Source: Candidatus Tepidiaquacellales bacterium UBA6667 (GTDB taxonomy: Bacteria > Bacteroidota > Ignavibacteria > Tepidaquicellales > Tepidaquicellaceae). Taken from it: DNA of 64,000 nt. Shown piece by piece: positions 16,016-24,694 of the stretch; position 1 is the first letter of the stretch, and each line of letters starts with the position of its first letter. The translations under genes and the position numbers were made by a program. The stretch is from contig DKKL01000007.1 in assembly GCA_002455255.1 (NCBI GenBank), positions 51,139 to 115,138 of the forward strand. The letters are read 5' to 3'. The notes beneath the pieces are model-generated. The model did no database searches and was not told the DNA's origin. It was given only the letters and a program-made list of their open reading frames with translations.

Positions 16016-16908
16016 CAGAATTTTTTCAGCAGTTAATAAATGGTCTTTCGTTAGGAGCAATTTATGCTTTGATTGCTTTAGGATATACTATGGTTTATGG
16101 AATTTTAAAATTCATAAACTTTGCACATGGTGAAGTTTTTATGCTTGGTGCATTCAGCGGATATTATCTTGGGAAATTATTTAATGTTCAGACTGAATCA
16201 TTCACATGGGCAATAATAATTTTATTGCTCACTATGATTATTACTGCAATTATCGGAGTTATAATTGAAGTGCTTGCTTATAAACCATTAAGAAAATCTT
16301 CCAAACTTACAGTTTTGATTACCGCTATTGGTGTTTCACTGTTTTTACAATTTGGAGGGCAATTAGTTTTCGGAGCTGACCCAAAAGCTTTTCCGAACTT
16401 AATAAACAATTTTAATATAAATTTTTTAGGTGTTACAATTTCATTTGTTCAGGTGATAGTAATTTTATTTTCATTGGTACTTATGATTGTATTAAGATTT
16501 ATAGTAATGAATACGAAAATCGGAACGGCTATAAGAGCAGTATCAAATAATCTTACTGCCGCTTCTTTAATGGGAATTAATATAAACAAAACTATTTCAT
16601 TTACATTTATTCTCGGTTCATCAATGGCAGGAGCAGCCGGAATATTATATGCAATCAGTTATCCGACAATAGACCCATTGATGGGCTTACTTCCGGGATT
16701 GAAAGCATTCATTGCCGCTGTGCTTGGCGGGATAGGGAATTTTCCCGGTGCCGTACTTGGTGGATTTTTAATTGGTGTTGTTGAAACTCTTACTGTAGGA
16801 TATATTTCACCAACATTCAGAGATGCAATTGCATTTGCAATATTAATTATAATATTGTTATTCAGACCATCAGGATTACTTGGTAAAAAAGAGATAGAAA
16901 AGGTTTAG
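16012..16908 (+). CDS. livH: Branched-chain amino acid-type ABC permease
   Basis: One of the two membrane subunits of a Liv-type importer. The 298-residue product is almost entirely hydrophobic with about eight helices. It shows the LivH signatures GLSLGAIYALIALGYTMVYG at the start, FAHGEVFMLGAF, and the EAA-like cytoplasmic loop AAVLGGIGNFPGAVLGG (236-252). The start is TTG, overlapping the previous stop by 4 bases; there is no better ATG. LivM, LivG and LivF are missing downstream because the next gene is convergent and overlaps its stop. Partner subunits must be encoded elsewhere, or the operon has been split. Confidence 0.88.
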   Translation: MTEFFQQLINGLSLGAIYALIALGYTMVYGILKFINFAHGEVFMLGAFSGYYLGKLFNVQTESFTWAIIILLLTMIITAIIGVIIEVLAYKPLRKSSKLTVLITAIGVSLFLQFGGQLVFGADPKAFPNLINNFNINFLGVTISFVQVIVILFSLVLMIVLRFIVMNTKIGTAIRAVSNNLTAASLMGININKTISFTFILGSSMAGAAGILYAISYPTIDPLMGLLPGLKAFIAAVLGGIGNFPGAVLGGFLIGVVETLTVGYISPTFRDAIAFAILIIILLFRPSGLLGKKEIEKV

Positions 16909-17984
16909 TTAACCGTTAGCTTCCCGTTATCAGAGATGATAAGTTCGCTTTCGGGGAAATCAAGTTTGCTTAGTCTTTGAACTGTAGATATAACTTTTGA
17001 GGATTCGTCTAAAACGGGGAATCCTCTTTTTATTTGTTTAATAGGTATTATATCTCCATATAAAAAGTTTCCTTTTCTGTCAGTATAAATTTGTAAAAGT
17101 GGTGCAATCCCCTGCTCACCTGCGAGGGAAAATTTTCCATAAGTACAGAAGTTACCTAAACTATATGCAATAAATTTATTTTTATAAACTTCCATACCTC
17201 TTGTTACATGAGGTCCATGTCCATATACTACATCAGCACCTGCGTCTATCATTGTTCTGGCAAACTTAAATACATCTCCTCTGTTTTCATTGAGATATGT
17301 TTCGTTTCTTCTTGGCACTCTGTTAGCTCCTCCTTCTGCACCTCCGTGGAATGAAACTATCAATATATCACAACTGTCTTTTAGTTTTTGTATAAGTTTT
17401 TTGGCATACTCAATATCATTTAGATTAAGACAATTTACATTAGGTGCAAATGCCGTAAAACCAATTTTCAGACTATCAAAATAAGTAAAAGAATATGGAT
17501 AGTCATAAGTTCCTGCATATATAATACCTGCTTTATCAAGAGTTTCAGCGGTTGATTTTCTTCCGGTTTCTCCCATATCATTCGCATGATTATTTGCAGT
17601 TGCCAGTGCATCAAAACCCGCATCTTTAAGATAATTAGCATATCTCACAGGTGTGCGGAATGAAATACATTTTGAACCGGGACGACAGTTCTTTGGAGTT
17701 CCACCTTTGTCCAGTAATGGTCCTTCTAAATTTCCAAATGTTAAATCAGTTGATGCTAAATACTCTGTTACTCCGGTGAATAATTCTTTTCCGTCATTTG
17801 GAGGCAAATCATTACCATTATGAGTTGAACCCATCATAATATCACCTACAAATGAGAATGAAATGGTATCTTTAAAATCAGATACTTTGGTATTTAATGT
17901 ATCTTTGGATTGTATTTCGGTATCGGACTGTTGCCTGTTGCAGGATAATAATGCGAGTAAAAAGAAAAATGAAATTAATTTCAA
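16905..17984 (-). CDS. CapA-family metallophosphatase-like lipoprotein
   Basis: The 359-residue product carries a lipoprotein signal with LLSC (C15). The CapA fold follows: FVGDIMMG (metal site), GNLEGPL, TANNHANDMGETG, VSFHGGAE, DVVYGHGPHVTRG and YSLGNFC. The Asp, Asn and His residues in these motifs form the binuclear metal site of calcineurin-like phosphoesterases. CapA/PgsA is linked with poly-gamma-glutamate synthesis in Bacillus, but no other cap/pgs genes are here, so a generic cell-surface role is safer. Its stop overlaps that of convergent livH by 4 bases. Confidence 0.85.
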   Translation of the reverse strand: MKLISFFFLLALLSCNRQQSDTEIQSKDTLNTKVSDFKDTISFSFVGDIMMGSTHNGNDLPPNDGKELFTGVTEYLASTDLTFGNLEGPLLDKGGTPKNCRPGSKCISFRTPVRYANYLKDAGFDALATANNHANDMGETGRKSTAETLDKAGIIYAGTYDYPYSFTYFDSLKIGFTAFAPNVNCLNLNDIEYAKKLIQKLKDSCDILIVSFHGGAEGGANRVPRRNETYLNENRGDVFKFARTMIDAGADVVYGHGPHVTRGMEVYKNKFIAYSLGNFCTYGKFSLAGEQGIAPLLQIYTDRKGNFLYGDIIPIKQIKRGFPVLDESSKVISTVQRLSKLDFPESELIISDNGKLTVN

Positions 17985-18001
17985 GAATATTATTTAAAAT
18001 T

Positions 18002-18024
18002 ACGGGGGTCATTTCAACCCCCGT
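18002..18024 (-). terminator. Terminator after DUF1579 gene
   Basis: A perfect 8-bp GC-rich stem (ACGGGGGT at 18002-18009 with ACCCCCGT at 18017-18024) lies 10 bases past the stop at 18034. On the minus strand AATTTTAAAT follows, a weak T tract. Confidence 0.75.
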
Positions 18025-18033
18025 TAAGAATAT

Positions 18034-18603
18034 TTATTTAGCCCTGACAAATTCTATTTCCATCATTTGGAATTCATTTCCATCAGGTCCATTTCCGAAC
18101 ATTTTCATTAACATTTTATCATCACCAACAGTCATTGTTTGCCTTACGTTTGTAACTTTGCTTGTCATAGGATCTGTCATAGTTCCTGTATAATTAACTG
18201 TTTTTGTTGCTTCATCCCAAGTTCCGGTGAAGACTGCCATCCCTGTTCCCATATTATCCATCCAGGTTTGTTGGAAAACTTTTAATGCATTATCATAACC
18301 TGTGAAACCTATACCCTCCATCGGCATTCCCATAACTTCCATTTTATCATTTGACATCAGATACCTTCCGCCGAGAACCATTTTTAGTTCGCTTGTACCT
18401 GATGATACTGATGGCTCAGAACCCGGCATCATCCAAAATTTTGAAGTAGCATTCCACTTGCCTTCAGATTTTGCAAGCATTTTATGAACTTCACCGGGTG
18501 TCATATAATTCATCCATGCCTGCATCGAACCGTCATCCTGAGAATAAACATTTGTAATACAAAATAAGGTAAGCAAAAAAATTGAAGTAATTAATTTTTT
18601 CAT
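18034..18603 (-). CDS. Secreted DUF1579 protein
   Basis: The 189-residue exported protein has a signal peptide (1-21). The DUF1579 pattern follows: an EGKWNATSKFW opening, LGGRYLMSND, GIGFTGYDN, FQQTWMDNMGTGM and a MMEIEFVRAK end. The fold is probably a lipocalin-like beta barrel. No function is established for the family. The mature part is unusually rich in methionine (MPMEGIG, GMAVF, MLMKMF). It has its own terminator and about 77 bases of AT-rich sequence upstream. Confidence 0.85.
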   Translation of the reverse strand: MKKLITSIFLLTLFCITNVYSQDDGSMQAWMNYMTPGEVHKMLAKSEGKWNATSKFWMMPGSEPSVSSGTSELKMVLGGRYLMSNDKMEVMGMPMEGIGFTGYDNALKVFQQTWMDNMGTGMAVFTGTWDEATKTVNYTGTMTDPMTSKVTNVRQTMTVGDDKMLMKMFGNGPDGNEFQMMEIEFVRAK

Positions 18604-18680
18604 TTTGTTAATTTTTAATTTGATAAATTTTTAGGATAAGATATCTAAAATTATACAATCTAAAATTAAAATAAAATATA

Positions 18681-19463
18681 TTAGTTTAATAATTCAGGTC
18701 TGTATTCAAAGTGCATAGTATCATAATGATACCACTTTCCACCCCAAATAAATCCGTATTTTTCAAAAACTTCCCATATTTCCTGAGGAATTTTATTTTT
18801 ATATTCGAGTGATTTTGACCATCGCCAATAATCAGAATATTTTGTATTTATATCCATTGCAATTGCAAATGAATGAGTACTTAATCTGTCAGTTCCTGCA
18901 ATTGGTCTCCAGTTAAATATACCGGCAGAGCTTGTTACATATTTTTTTAAATTTTCCGGAAGGTTATCAAATTCTTTTCCTATCTGCTCAATTTTTTCTG
19001 CAACTCCATTTATTTTATTTACCTGTAATTTTAATCCAACAGTTTGTGGCATCCAAACAATGGTAACCATATTGTTTTTAACTTCGGAAGCAGAATTTCC
19101 ATACATCTTTTTAAAAAATGGATCGTAGCGTATTCTACCGGGATCAAAATTTTCACCCGGAGGAGGAGTCCAATCACCAACAGGATATTCAATATTGAAC
19201 ATATCTTCTAGATCAGGATTTTCAAGCATTTCTTCAAAGGTTTTTTCTTTACCGTCATCATAAATCATCGTGGTTCCGTCTTTCCAATATAAAGTATTGG
19301 CATCTGCAGAATCTATAAAATCCGGATATGAACTAACAAGCTTTTTTAATCCTTTTGGAATTTCTGAAAAATCATTTTTATTCTCTATAACAGATTTCTG
19401 TTGTTGATTTACGGAATCATTACATCCCAATAATACAATAATCAAAATTAATTTCACTATCAT
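18681..19463 (-). CDS. M15-family peptidase (VanY/D-alanyl-D-alanine carboxypeptidase-like) lipoprotein
   Basis: Probably trims cell-wall peptides in the periplasm. The 260-residue product has a short lipoprotein signal with LLGC (C14). The C-terminal M15 zinc domain contains STHSFAIAMDIN (His and Asp zinc ligands), GFIWGGKWYHYD and MHFEYRPELL (third ligand His and the family ending). The region before the domain (about 40-140) includes the WTPPPGENFDPGRIR stretch found in related peptidases. It diverges from the LmbE-type gene. Confidence 0.85.
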   Translation of the reverse strand: MIVKLILIIVLLGCNDSVNQQQKSVIENKNDFSEIPKGLKKLVSSYPDFIDSADANTLYWKDGTTMIYDDGKEKTFEEMLENPDLEDMFNIEYPVGDWTPPPGENFDPGRIRYDPFFKKMYGNSASEVKNNMVTIVWMPQTVGLKLQVNKINGVAEKIEQIGKEFDNLPENLKKYVTSSAGIFNWRPIAGTDRLSTHSFAIAMDINTKYSDYWRWSKSLEYKNKIPQEIWEVFEKYGFIWGGKWYHYDTMHFEYRPELLN

Positions 19464-19522
19464 AATAATATTCCTAAATTTGTAAGTTTATTTGAAAATA
19501 AAAAGAAATTATTTTTGAAAAT

Positions 19523-20242
19523 ATGAAAATCTTATACATATTTTCCCACCCGGATGATGAATCATTCGGTCCATCTGCTGCAATTTCTGCACAGCGAAGA
19601 GCCGGACATCAGGTTTACCTCCTAACATTAACAAAAGGCGAAGCTACAAAACAAAGATTTAAATATGGTTACACTAAAGAACAAATGGCTGATATTCGTT
19701 ATAAAGAAATGTTGGAAGTTGAAAAAGCTATCGGCTTGAATGGAATGAAAGTATTAAATCTTCCTGACAGTGAGTTAAAAGAAATTGATCCGAGAATTAT
19801 TGAATCTGCAGTAAAAGAAGAAATTGAAAAAATCAAACCTGAAATAATTATAACTTACCCTTGTTATGGAGTCAGCGGATTTCATGATCACCTTGTCAAT
19901 CATGCAGTTGTAAAAAGAGTTTATCTACAAATGAAAGATGATGGTGCTGATTATTTAAAAAGATTAGCATTTTTTACTTTGAGTTCAAAAGATCTTGAAA
20001 GGAAAGCAGAGACTATGAAGTTTGCTATACAATCTTCACCCGAAGAATTAATTGATTGTAAAACCCCAATAGATGAAACTGATTTAGCAATAATGAAGAA
20101 AGGGTTAAGTTGTTATGTAACTTATAAAGATACAATTGACACTTCAGGCGTTATGGATATGTTCTTTGATGAAATTAGTTTTGAGATTTTTGGAGAAGAT
20201 CACAAACCGCAATTAAAAGATATAACAGAAAATCTTAAATGA
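19523..20242 (+). CDS. PIG-L/LmbE-family deacetylase
   Basis: A zinc-dependent N-deacetylase of the GlcNAc type. The 239-residue product shows SHPDDESFG (8-16), where the His and Asp pair binds zinc and Asp acts as base, and GFHDHLVNH (about 117-125), which supplies the third ligand. Substrates in the family include GlcNAc-malate (bacillithiol), GlcNAc-inositol and antibiotics. No bshA or bshC is nearby, so the substrate is open. Its TGA overlaps the ATG of the lipoate ligase gene by 4 bases. Confidence 0.88.
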   Translation: MKILYIFSHPDDESFGPSAAISAQRRAGHQVYLLTLTKGEATKQRFKYGYTKEQMADIRYKEMLEVEKAIGLNGMKVLNLPDSELKEIDPRIIESAVKEEIEKIKPEIIITYPCYGVSGFHDHLVNHAVVKRVYLQMKDDGADYLKRLAFFTLSSKDLERKAETMKFAIQSSPEELIDCKTPIDETDLAIMKKGLSCYVTYKDTIDTSGVMDMFFDEISFEIFGEDHKPQLKDITENLK

Positions 20243-21234
20243 TATTAGTAAATAATAATGATAACAGAGATGCATCAATAAATTTAGCACTCGATGAATG
20301 GTGTGTAAGAAATCTTGATGTTACTGATAAAAACTATATTTTATTTTATATAAATAGCCCTTCCATTATTATAGGTAAACATCAAAACACTATTGAAGAA
20401 ATAAATTCGGAATTTGTATCCGAAAATAATATAAAAGTAGTAAGAAGAATATCAGGTGGTGGTGCGGTTTATCACGACGAAGGTAATTTGAATTTCAGTT
20501 TTATAACAAAATATACAAATGACAGAATTCATAATTTTAAAAAATTTACAGAACCGGTTTTAAATGCTCTTAACTCGATTGGTGTAAATGCGATACTTGG
20601 AGGAAGAAATGATATAACAGTTGAAGGAAGAAAAATTTCCGGAAATGCTCAGTTTTCTAATACTCGCTCTATGTTCTCACACGGTACGCTTCTCTTTAAT
20701 TCGAATTTAGAAAATGTTGTTCAGGCACTGAATGTAAAAATTGATAAAATTCAAAGCAAAGGAATAAAATCTATCAAAAGCCGTGTAGCAAATATAAAAG
20801 AATTCTTAAATAAAGATATCTCAATTGAAGATTTTAAAAAAATATTACTTGAAAATATTTTTGAAAATATAAAAAATTATCCTGTCTTCGATTTAACTGA
20901 AAAACAATGGGGTGAAGTTGAATCAATTGCTGATAAAAAATACAGAACATGGGAATGGAATTATGGACGCTCTCCCGAATTTAATATTCAAAAAATTCAC
21001 CGTTTTGATTTCGGTCAAATTGATGCAAGAATTAATGTTAAAGACGGAATTATTCAAGAAATAAAATTATATGGTGACTTTCTTGGGTATGGGGAAATGA
21101 ATGAAATTGAAAATAAACTTGTAGGAAAAAAATATAAAGATACGGAAATTGAATCGGCTTTATCAGAATTTAAATTGAATGAACTAATCGGAGATATTTC
21201 AAAAAAAGAATTTGCAAAATTTTTATTTGTATAA
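20239..21234 (+). CDS. lplA: Lipoate-protein ligase A
   Basis: Adenylates free lipoate and attaches it to lysines of E2 and GcvH proteins. The 331-residue product has the LplA/BPL core with RRISGGGAVYHDEGNLNFS from about residue 72, IIGKHQN before it, the active-site lysine in GRKISGNAQ (about 130-138), and the C-terminal accessory domain (about 250-331). Carrying both domains in one chain is the E. coli-type arrangement. It is translationally coupled to the LmbE-like gene. The gcvT gene at 43 kb encodes an enzyme of a lipoate-dependent pathway. Confidence 0.92.
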   Translation: MILVNNNDNRDASINLALDEWCVRNLDVTDKNYILFYINSPSIIIGKHQNTIEEINSEFVSENNIKVVRRISGGGAVYHDEGNLNFSFITKYTNDRIHNFKKFTEPVLNALNSIGVNAILGGRNDITVEGRKISGNAQFSNTRSMFSHGTLLFNSNLENVVQALNVKIDKIQSKGIKSIKSRVANIKEFLNKDISIEDFKKILLENIFENIKNYPVFDLTEKQWGEVESIADKKYRTWEWNYGRSPEFNIQKIHRFDFGQIDARINVKDGIIQEIKLYGDFLGYGEMNEIENKLVGKKYKDTEIESALSEFKLNELIGDISKKEFAKFLFV

Positions 21235-21237
21235 AAA

Positions 21238-22038
21238 TTATAAACCCGGAGTATTTACAAACTCATTTAAAATTTCTAAAATATAAATGAATGTATGATT
21301 TGAAATCCCGCTCGCTCCAACAAATGAATTATCAAGTACAAATATTAAAAATAATATCAGACAATTCATCAGAGTAAAAACACCTGTCAGTAAGCAATGA
21401 ACAAGAAGACTTTCCAGATAAAAAAAGTAAGTGAAAAAAACTGAAAGCATCGCACCGATGATAAGTACTATCCAGATGATGTCCGGAATTCTGTTTTGAG
21501 AATGAAAAACCCTCATTCTTCTCTGCTCCACCAATTCATTTAATCTGTCATAACATTCGTCCAAAACAATTTTTTGTGATTCCGATGTAGGGTTATACTT
21601 TCCTAAAGCAATAAATATATCAGATATTTTATCTCTGGCTTCATTACTGCTCGTTTTTAAAGTTAACTCTGACCATTCTTTGTATGCCACTACTGAGTCA
21701 TATTCAATTATATATCTTCTTACTTTATTTACAAGTGAATCGTCCAACGATTTTATATCAAGGAATAATTCTATAGAGACTATTGCTTCTTTTGTTACAA
21801 CTTTTTTTGCATCTTCATATTCTGCCCAAACAGCAAAAACCACAAAGGCAACAAGCACAGCATATATCAATCCATATCCGTTGAATATAAAGCTTGTTAC
21901 TTCGTGGTTTTTTTTAATTCCTTCATAATGAAATTTTTTCCTAATAAATATCAAAGAACCGACAGTAATCCCTACACTGAATACAATAATCAGTGGAATT
22001 GAAATATATAATTCAAGATGTAATAACCAGTCAAACAT
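21238..22038 (-). CDS. DUF4239 (bestrophin-like) membrane protein
   Basis: A 266-residue integral membrane protein with helices near 10-31, 50-72, 183-206 and 212-236. The central soluble stretch (about 75-180) is rich in charged helices (DAKKVVTKEAIVSIELFLDI, DSLVNKVRRYIIEY). This layout and the NGYGLIYAVLVAFVVF helix match DUF4239, distantly likened to bestrophin channels. Function is unproven. It converges with lplA with a 3-base gap and follows the TonB receptor gene by 15 bases on the same strand. Confidence 0.75.
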   Translation of the reverse strand: MFDWLLHLELYISIPLIIVFSVGITVGSLIFIRKKFHYEGIKKNHEVTSFIFNGYGLIYAVLVAFVVFAVWAEYEDAKKVVTKEAIVSIELFLDIKSLDDSLVNKVRRYIIEYDSVVAYKEWSELTLKTSSNEARDKISDIFIALGKYNPTSESQKIVLDECYDRLNELVEQRRMRVFHSQNRIPDIIWIVLIIGAMLSVFFTYFFYLESLLVHCLLTGVFTLMNCLILFLIFVLDNSFVGASGISNHTFIYILEILNEFVNTPGL

Positions 22039-22053
22039 TACTTAAAATAAAAA

Positions 22054-24417
22054 TTATAATCCAAAAGTAATATCTAAATAAAAATTTCTCGTTGCTGCCG
22101 ATATCAGGTATGAAGTTCCTGCTCCGTCAACACTGCCATATGTTTCATAAAGTCTGTTTAACAAATTGTTTCCTCTGAAACTTAACTCAAGTTTATTGAA
22201 ATAAGAAGTTTTTAATATTTTATTCAAATTGAAATTCACTCCTGCGTTTAATACTGAATATGGTGAAATTACTTTATCCACATAACCAGGTTGATTTCTG
22301 ATACTCGGATTTTTTCTTTCGTTTTCTGAATTATCAAGATATTGCTTTCCTATATATTGCAATCCTGCATATCCTGATATTCCAATTGAGTTTTTATAAT
22401 TTAGTATAATATTTCCTATTATACCCGGATTCAGTAATATTTTATTTCCCGAATAATCATTGCCATAAATTATATTTCCGGAACTGTCACTGCCTAAAAT
22501 TTCACGGTATTCATTAAAATAATTTTCAGACAAATTTATATTTCCTGATATTGTCACATCATGATTTACAGAATTTAATAAATTATATTCTGCTTCAATC
22601 TCAATTCCTCTGTGTATTGATTTACCTGCATTTCCCGCAATCGGTTGTCCAACATTATCAAGCTGACCGTTACTTACAATTTCATTTTTAAAATCCATTA
22701 AATAAAAATTTAAATTTGATTTTAATCTTCCGTTGTCATAACCAAATCCAATTTCATAATCTATCATATCTTCAGGTTTAACTAATGGGTCTTCATATAT
22801 TCCGCTTGTAGAATTTACTATTCTAAAATTCGGTATGGAATATGGGCTCTCTGCATCATATATATCTTTTAACCTTGGCTCTTTTCTTGCATAAGATACA
22901 TTCACAAAACTTCTGAAATTATTATTAATTTTATAATTTAAACCAAATCTTGGAGTGAAAAAATTATAGTTAACTGTGAAATTATATGGTTTATATCTGT
23001 CATTTGAAATTTCATATCTGTGAGTTGTATATTGAAGCCCAAGCATCGCAGTTATTTTATCGGAAAAATTATATACCTCGTTTGCATAAACAGAAAATGT
23101 TTTTTTTCCTCCATTATAAAAATAATATGTATAATCCGGTGGAGTACCTTGTGGCAATGCTTCGCCAAATGCTACCTGACCAAAGTGTTCGGAGTTATGA
23201 ATTCGTATCTCACCGCCAAATACAAGATATCCTTTATTTCCTGAATGATTCCATTTCAATTTCGGAAACCATCCGTATGTATTATTGTTCACAAATAAAT
23301 TTGCAACAATATCTGAGGTTATAATTTCATATCCTCTGCTTGGATCAAAATAAACTGAACCATCAGCATTTCTTCTGTAATATGAAGGATTATATAAAGT
23401 GGAATCAGGTACATAAAAAGGATTTAATCTGAAATATGAAAAATCATATCCGTAATAAGCCGGAAAGTTTGTAACAAAATATCCTTCTCCTCTAATATAA
23501 CTCAAAGTATTGGATAAATATAAATCAGGGGAAATCTGTGAATTAAATACCAACTCATAATGAGGTTGATTGTAATTATCGGTTTCATTCGGAAAGGTTA
23601 AAAAATTATATTTTCTATCAACGAGTTTATCTCCTGTAACTTGACCATCCAAATATTCTCTTGTTACACCAAGATATGCGAGATGATTTTTTATAGGACC
23701 TCCATAAACATTAATTTTTAAAACAGAATTATTTCCTATGTTTTTTCCGGCGCTGAAAAAATAAGAAGTATGATTACTCCAACTTAAATCTCTGTATCCG
23801 TCTGTTTTAATTTTTGTAAACTTTCCATAAAAACCAAAACCGCCTGATACTTCTCCGGAAGAATATTCAAACGAGTATCTTTTTGAATTATAATCTCCAT
23901 AACCGGCACTTAAATTTAAGAATTTATTTTTCATAAAATCTATGGTTTGTATATTTATGACACCACCTATCGAAGAAGCACCATAAAGAGCAGTACCAAT
24001 ACCTCTTTGAATCTGAATATTTTCAACTGAAGAACCTAAATCTGAAATATCAACCCAGTAAACCTGATGATCTTCAGGATCGTTCTGAGGAATTCCATTT
24101 ATTAAAATTGAAATTCTTCTTTGGTCAAATCCTCTAAGTGTTAGATAAGAATATCCGACAGAAGAACCTGATTCTGAATACGCATTTATACTTGTGCTTC
24201 CATTTAGAAACATTGGCAAATCTTCCATCCAAAATCTCGTTTCAATGTCCTTTCTGTCAATGTTTTCTAATGTAACAGGTGTTGTACCTTCAACACCTCT
24301 TAAAGCATCTACTTCAATATTTTCAATTTCATATTTTACAGAATCCTGTGTATCGGATTGCGAAAAGGAAACTGACGAGAAACAAAAAATTAAACAAAAC
24401 AATAATAAATTTTTCAT
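22054..24417 (-). CDS. TonB-dependent outer-membrane receptor under TPP riboswitch control
   Basis: Probably imports thiamine or a thiamine precursor across the outer membrane. The product has a signal peptide (1-22), a plug domain (about 35-160) with LTLRGFDQRRISILINGIPQ (split by Q-R) and GTALYGASSIGGVINI, then a long barrel ending in an aromatic residue plus GL. I start it at 24417, preceded by AAGGAT. The frame also holds an ATG at 24447, but that lies inside the riboswitch terminator stem. The TPP aptamer upstream is the main evidence for the substrate; such TPP-regulated TonB receptors are known in Bacteroidota. Confidence 0.88.
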   Translation of the reverse strand: MKNLLLFCLIFCFSSVSFSQSDTQDSVKYEIENIEVDALRGVEGTTPVTLENIDRKDIETRFWMEDLPMFLNGSTSINAYSESGSSVGYSYLTLRGFDQRRISILINGIPQNDPEDHQVYWVDISDLGSSVENIQIQRGIGTALYGASSIGGVINIQTIDFMKNKFLNLSAGYGDYNSKRYSFEYSSGEVSGGFGFYGKFTKIKTDGYRDLSWSNHTSYFFSAGKNIGNNSVLKINVYGGPIKNHLAYLGVTREYLDGQVTGDKLVDRKYNFLTFPNETDNYNQPHYELVFNSQISPDLYLSNTLSYIRGEGYFVTNFPAYYGYDFSYFRLNPFYVPDSTLYNPSYYRRNADGSVYFDPSRGYEIITSDIVANLFVNNNTYGWFPKLKWNHSGNKGYLVFGGEIRIHNSEHFGQVAFGEALPQGTPPDYTYYFYNGGKKTFSVYANEVYNFSDKITAMLGLQYTTHRYEISNDRYKPYNFTVNYNFFTPRFGLNYKINNNFRSFVNVSYARKEPRLKDIYDAESPYSIPNFRIVNSTSGIYEDPLVKPEDMIDYEIGFGYDNGRLKSNLNFYLMDFKNEIVSNGQLDNVGQPIAGNAGKSIHRGIEIEAEYNLLNSVNHDVTISGNINLSENYFNEYREILGSDSSGNIIYGNDYSGNKILLNPGIIGNIILNYKNSIGISGYAGLQYIGKQYLDNSENERKNPSIRNQPGYVDKVISPYSVLNAGVNFNLNKILKTSYFNKLELSFRGNNLLNRLYETYGSVDGAGTSYLISAATRNFYLDITFGL

Positions 24418-24430
24418 TTTTATCCTTAAA

Positions 24431-24480
24431 ATAAAAAACGCCTGCATCTTTCCGAACCTGGTAGAAAGAATACAGACGTT
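24431..24480 (-). terminator. Expression-platform terminator of the TPP riboswitch
   Basis: On the minus strand AACGTCTG (plus 24473-24480) pairs with CAGGCGTT (plus 24437-24444). The stem continues with TCTTTC/GAAAGA and ends in TTTTTTATTTT. It lies between the aptamer and the receptor ATG, so ligand binding would switch transcription off. Confidence 0.82.
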
Positions 24481-24486
24481 AAATTT

Positions 24487-24580
24487 TTGATTTACGTTTT
24501 TCCTACGCCGGCATTACCCGGATCAGGTTCTATGGGACTCTCTCAGCCTGAGGACAAATGCTCAAGCACCCCGTAAAAAA
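24487..24580 (-). promoter_or_regulatory. TPP riboswitch (THI element)
   Basis: Read on the minus strand, the stretch contains the invariant THI-box parts in order: ACGGGGTGC, the CTGAGA pyrimidine-sensing core, ACCTGATC, CCGGGTAATGCCGGCG and TAGGAAAA. P1 closes with TTTACG and CGTAAA. It sits about 70 bases upstream of the TonB receptor ATG, with a terminator between. Confidence 0.95.
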
Positions 24581-24694
24581 CAATATTTAAAGAACAATTA
24601 TTTTAATTTTACGTAAATAAAAGCAAAAATTAAATATAAATTTGAGGTAATAAAATCAAATATAATTTTAAAACAATTATAATTATATTTTCAT

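Noticed and set aside
24418..24447. Upstream ATG start for the TonB receptor
   Set aside because: It falls inside the riboswitch terminator stem; the ATG at 24417 has a purine-rich leader and gives a normal signal peptide.
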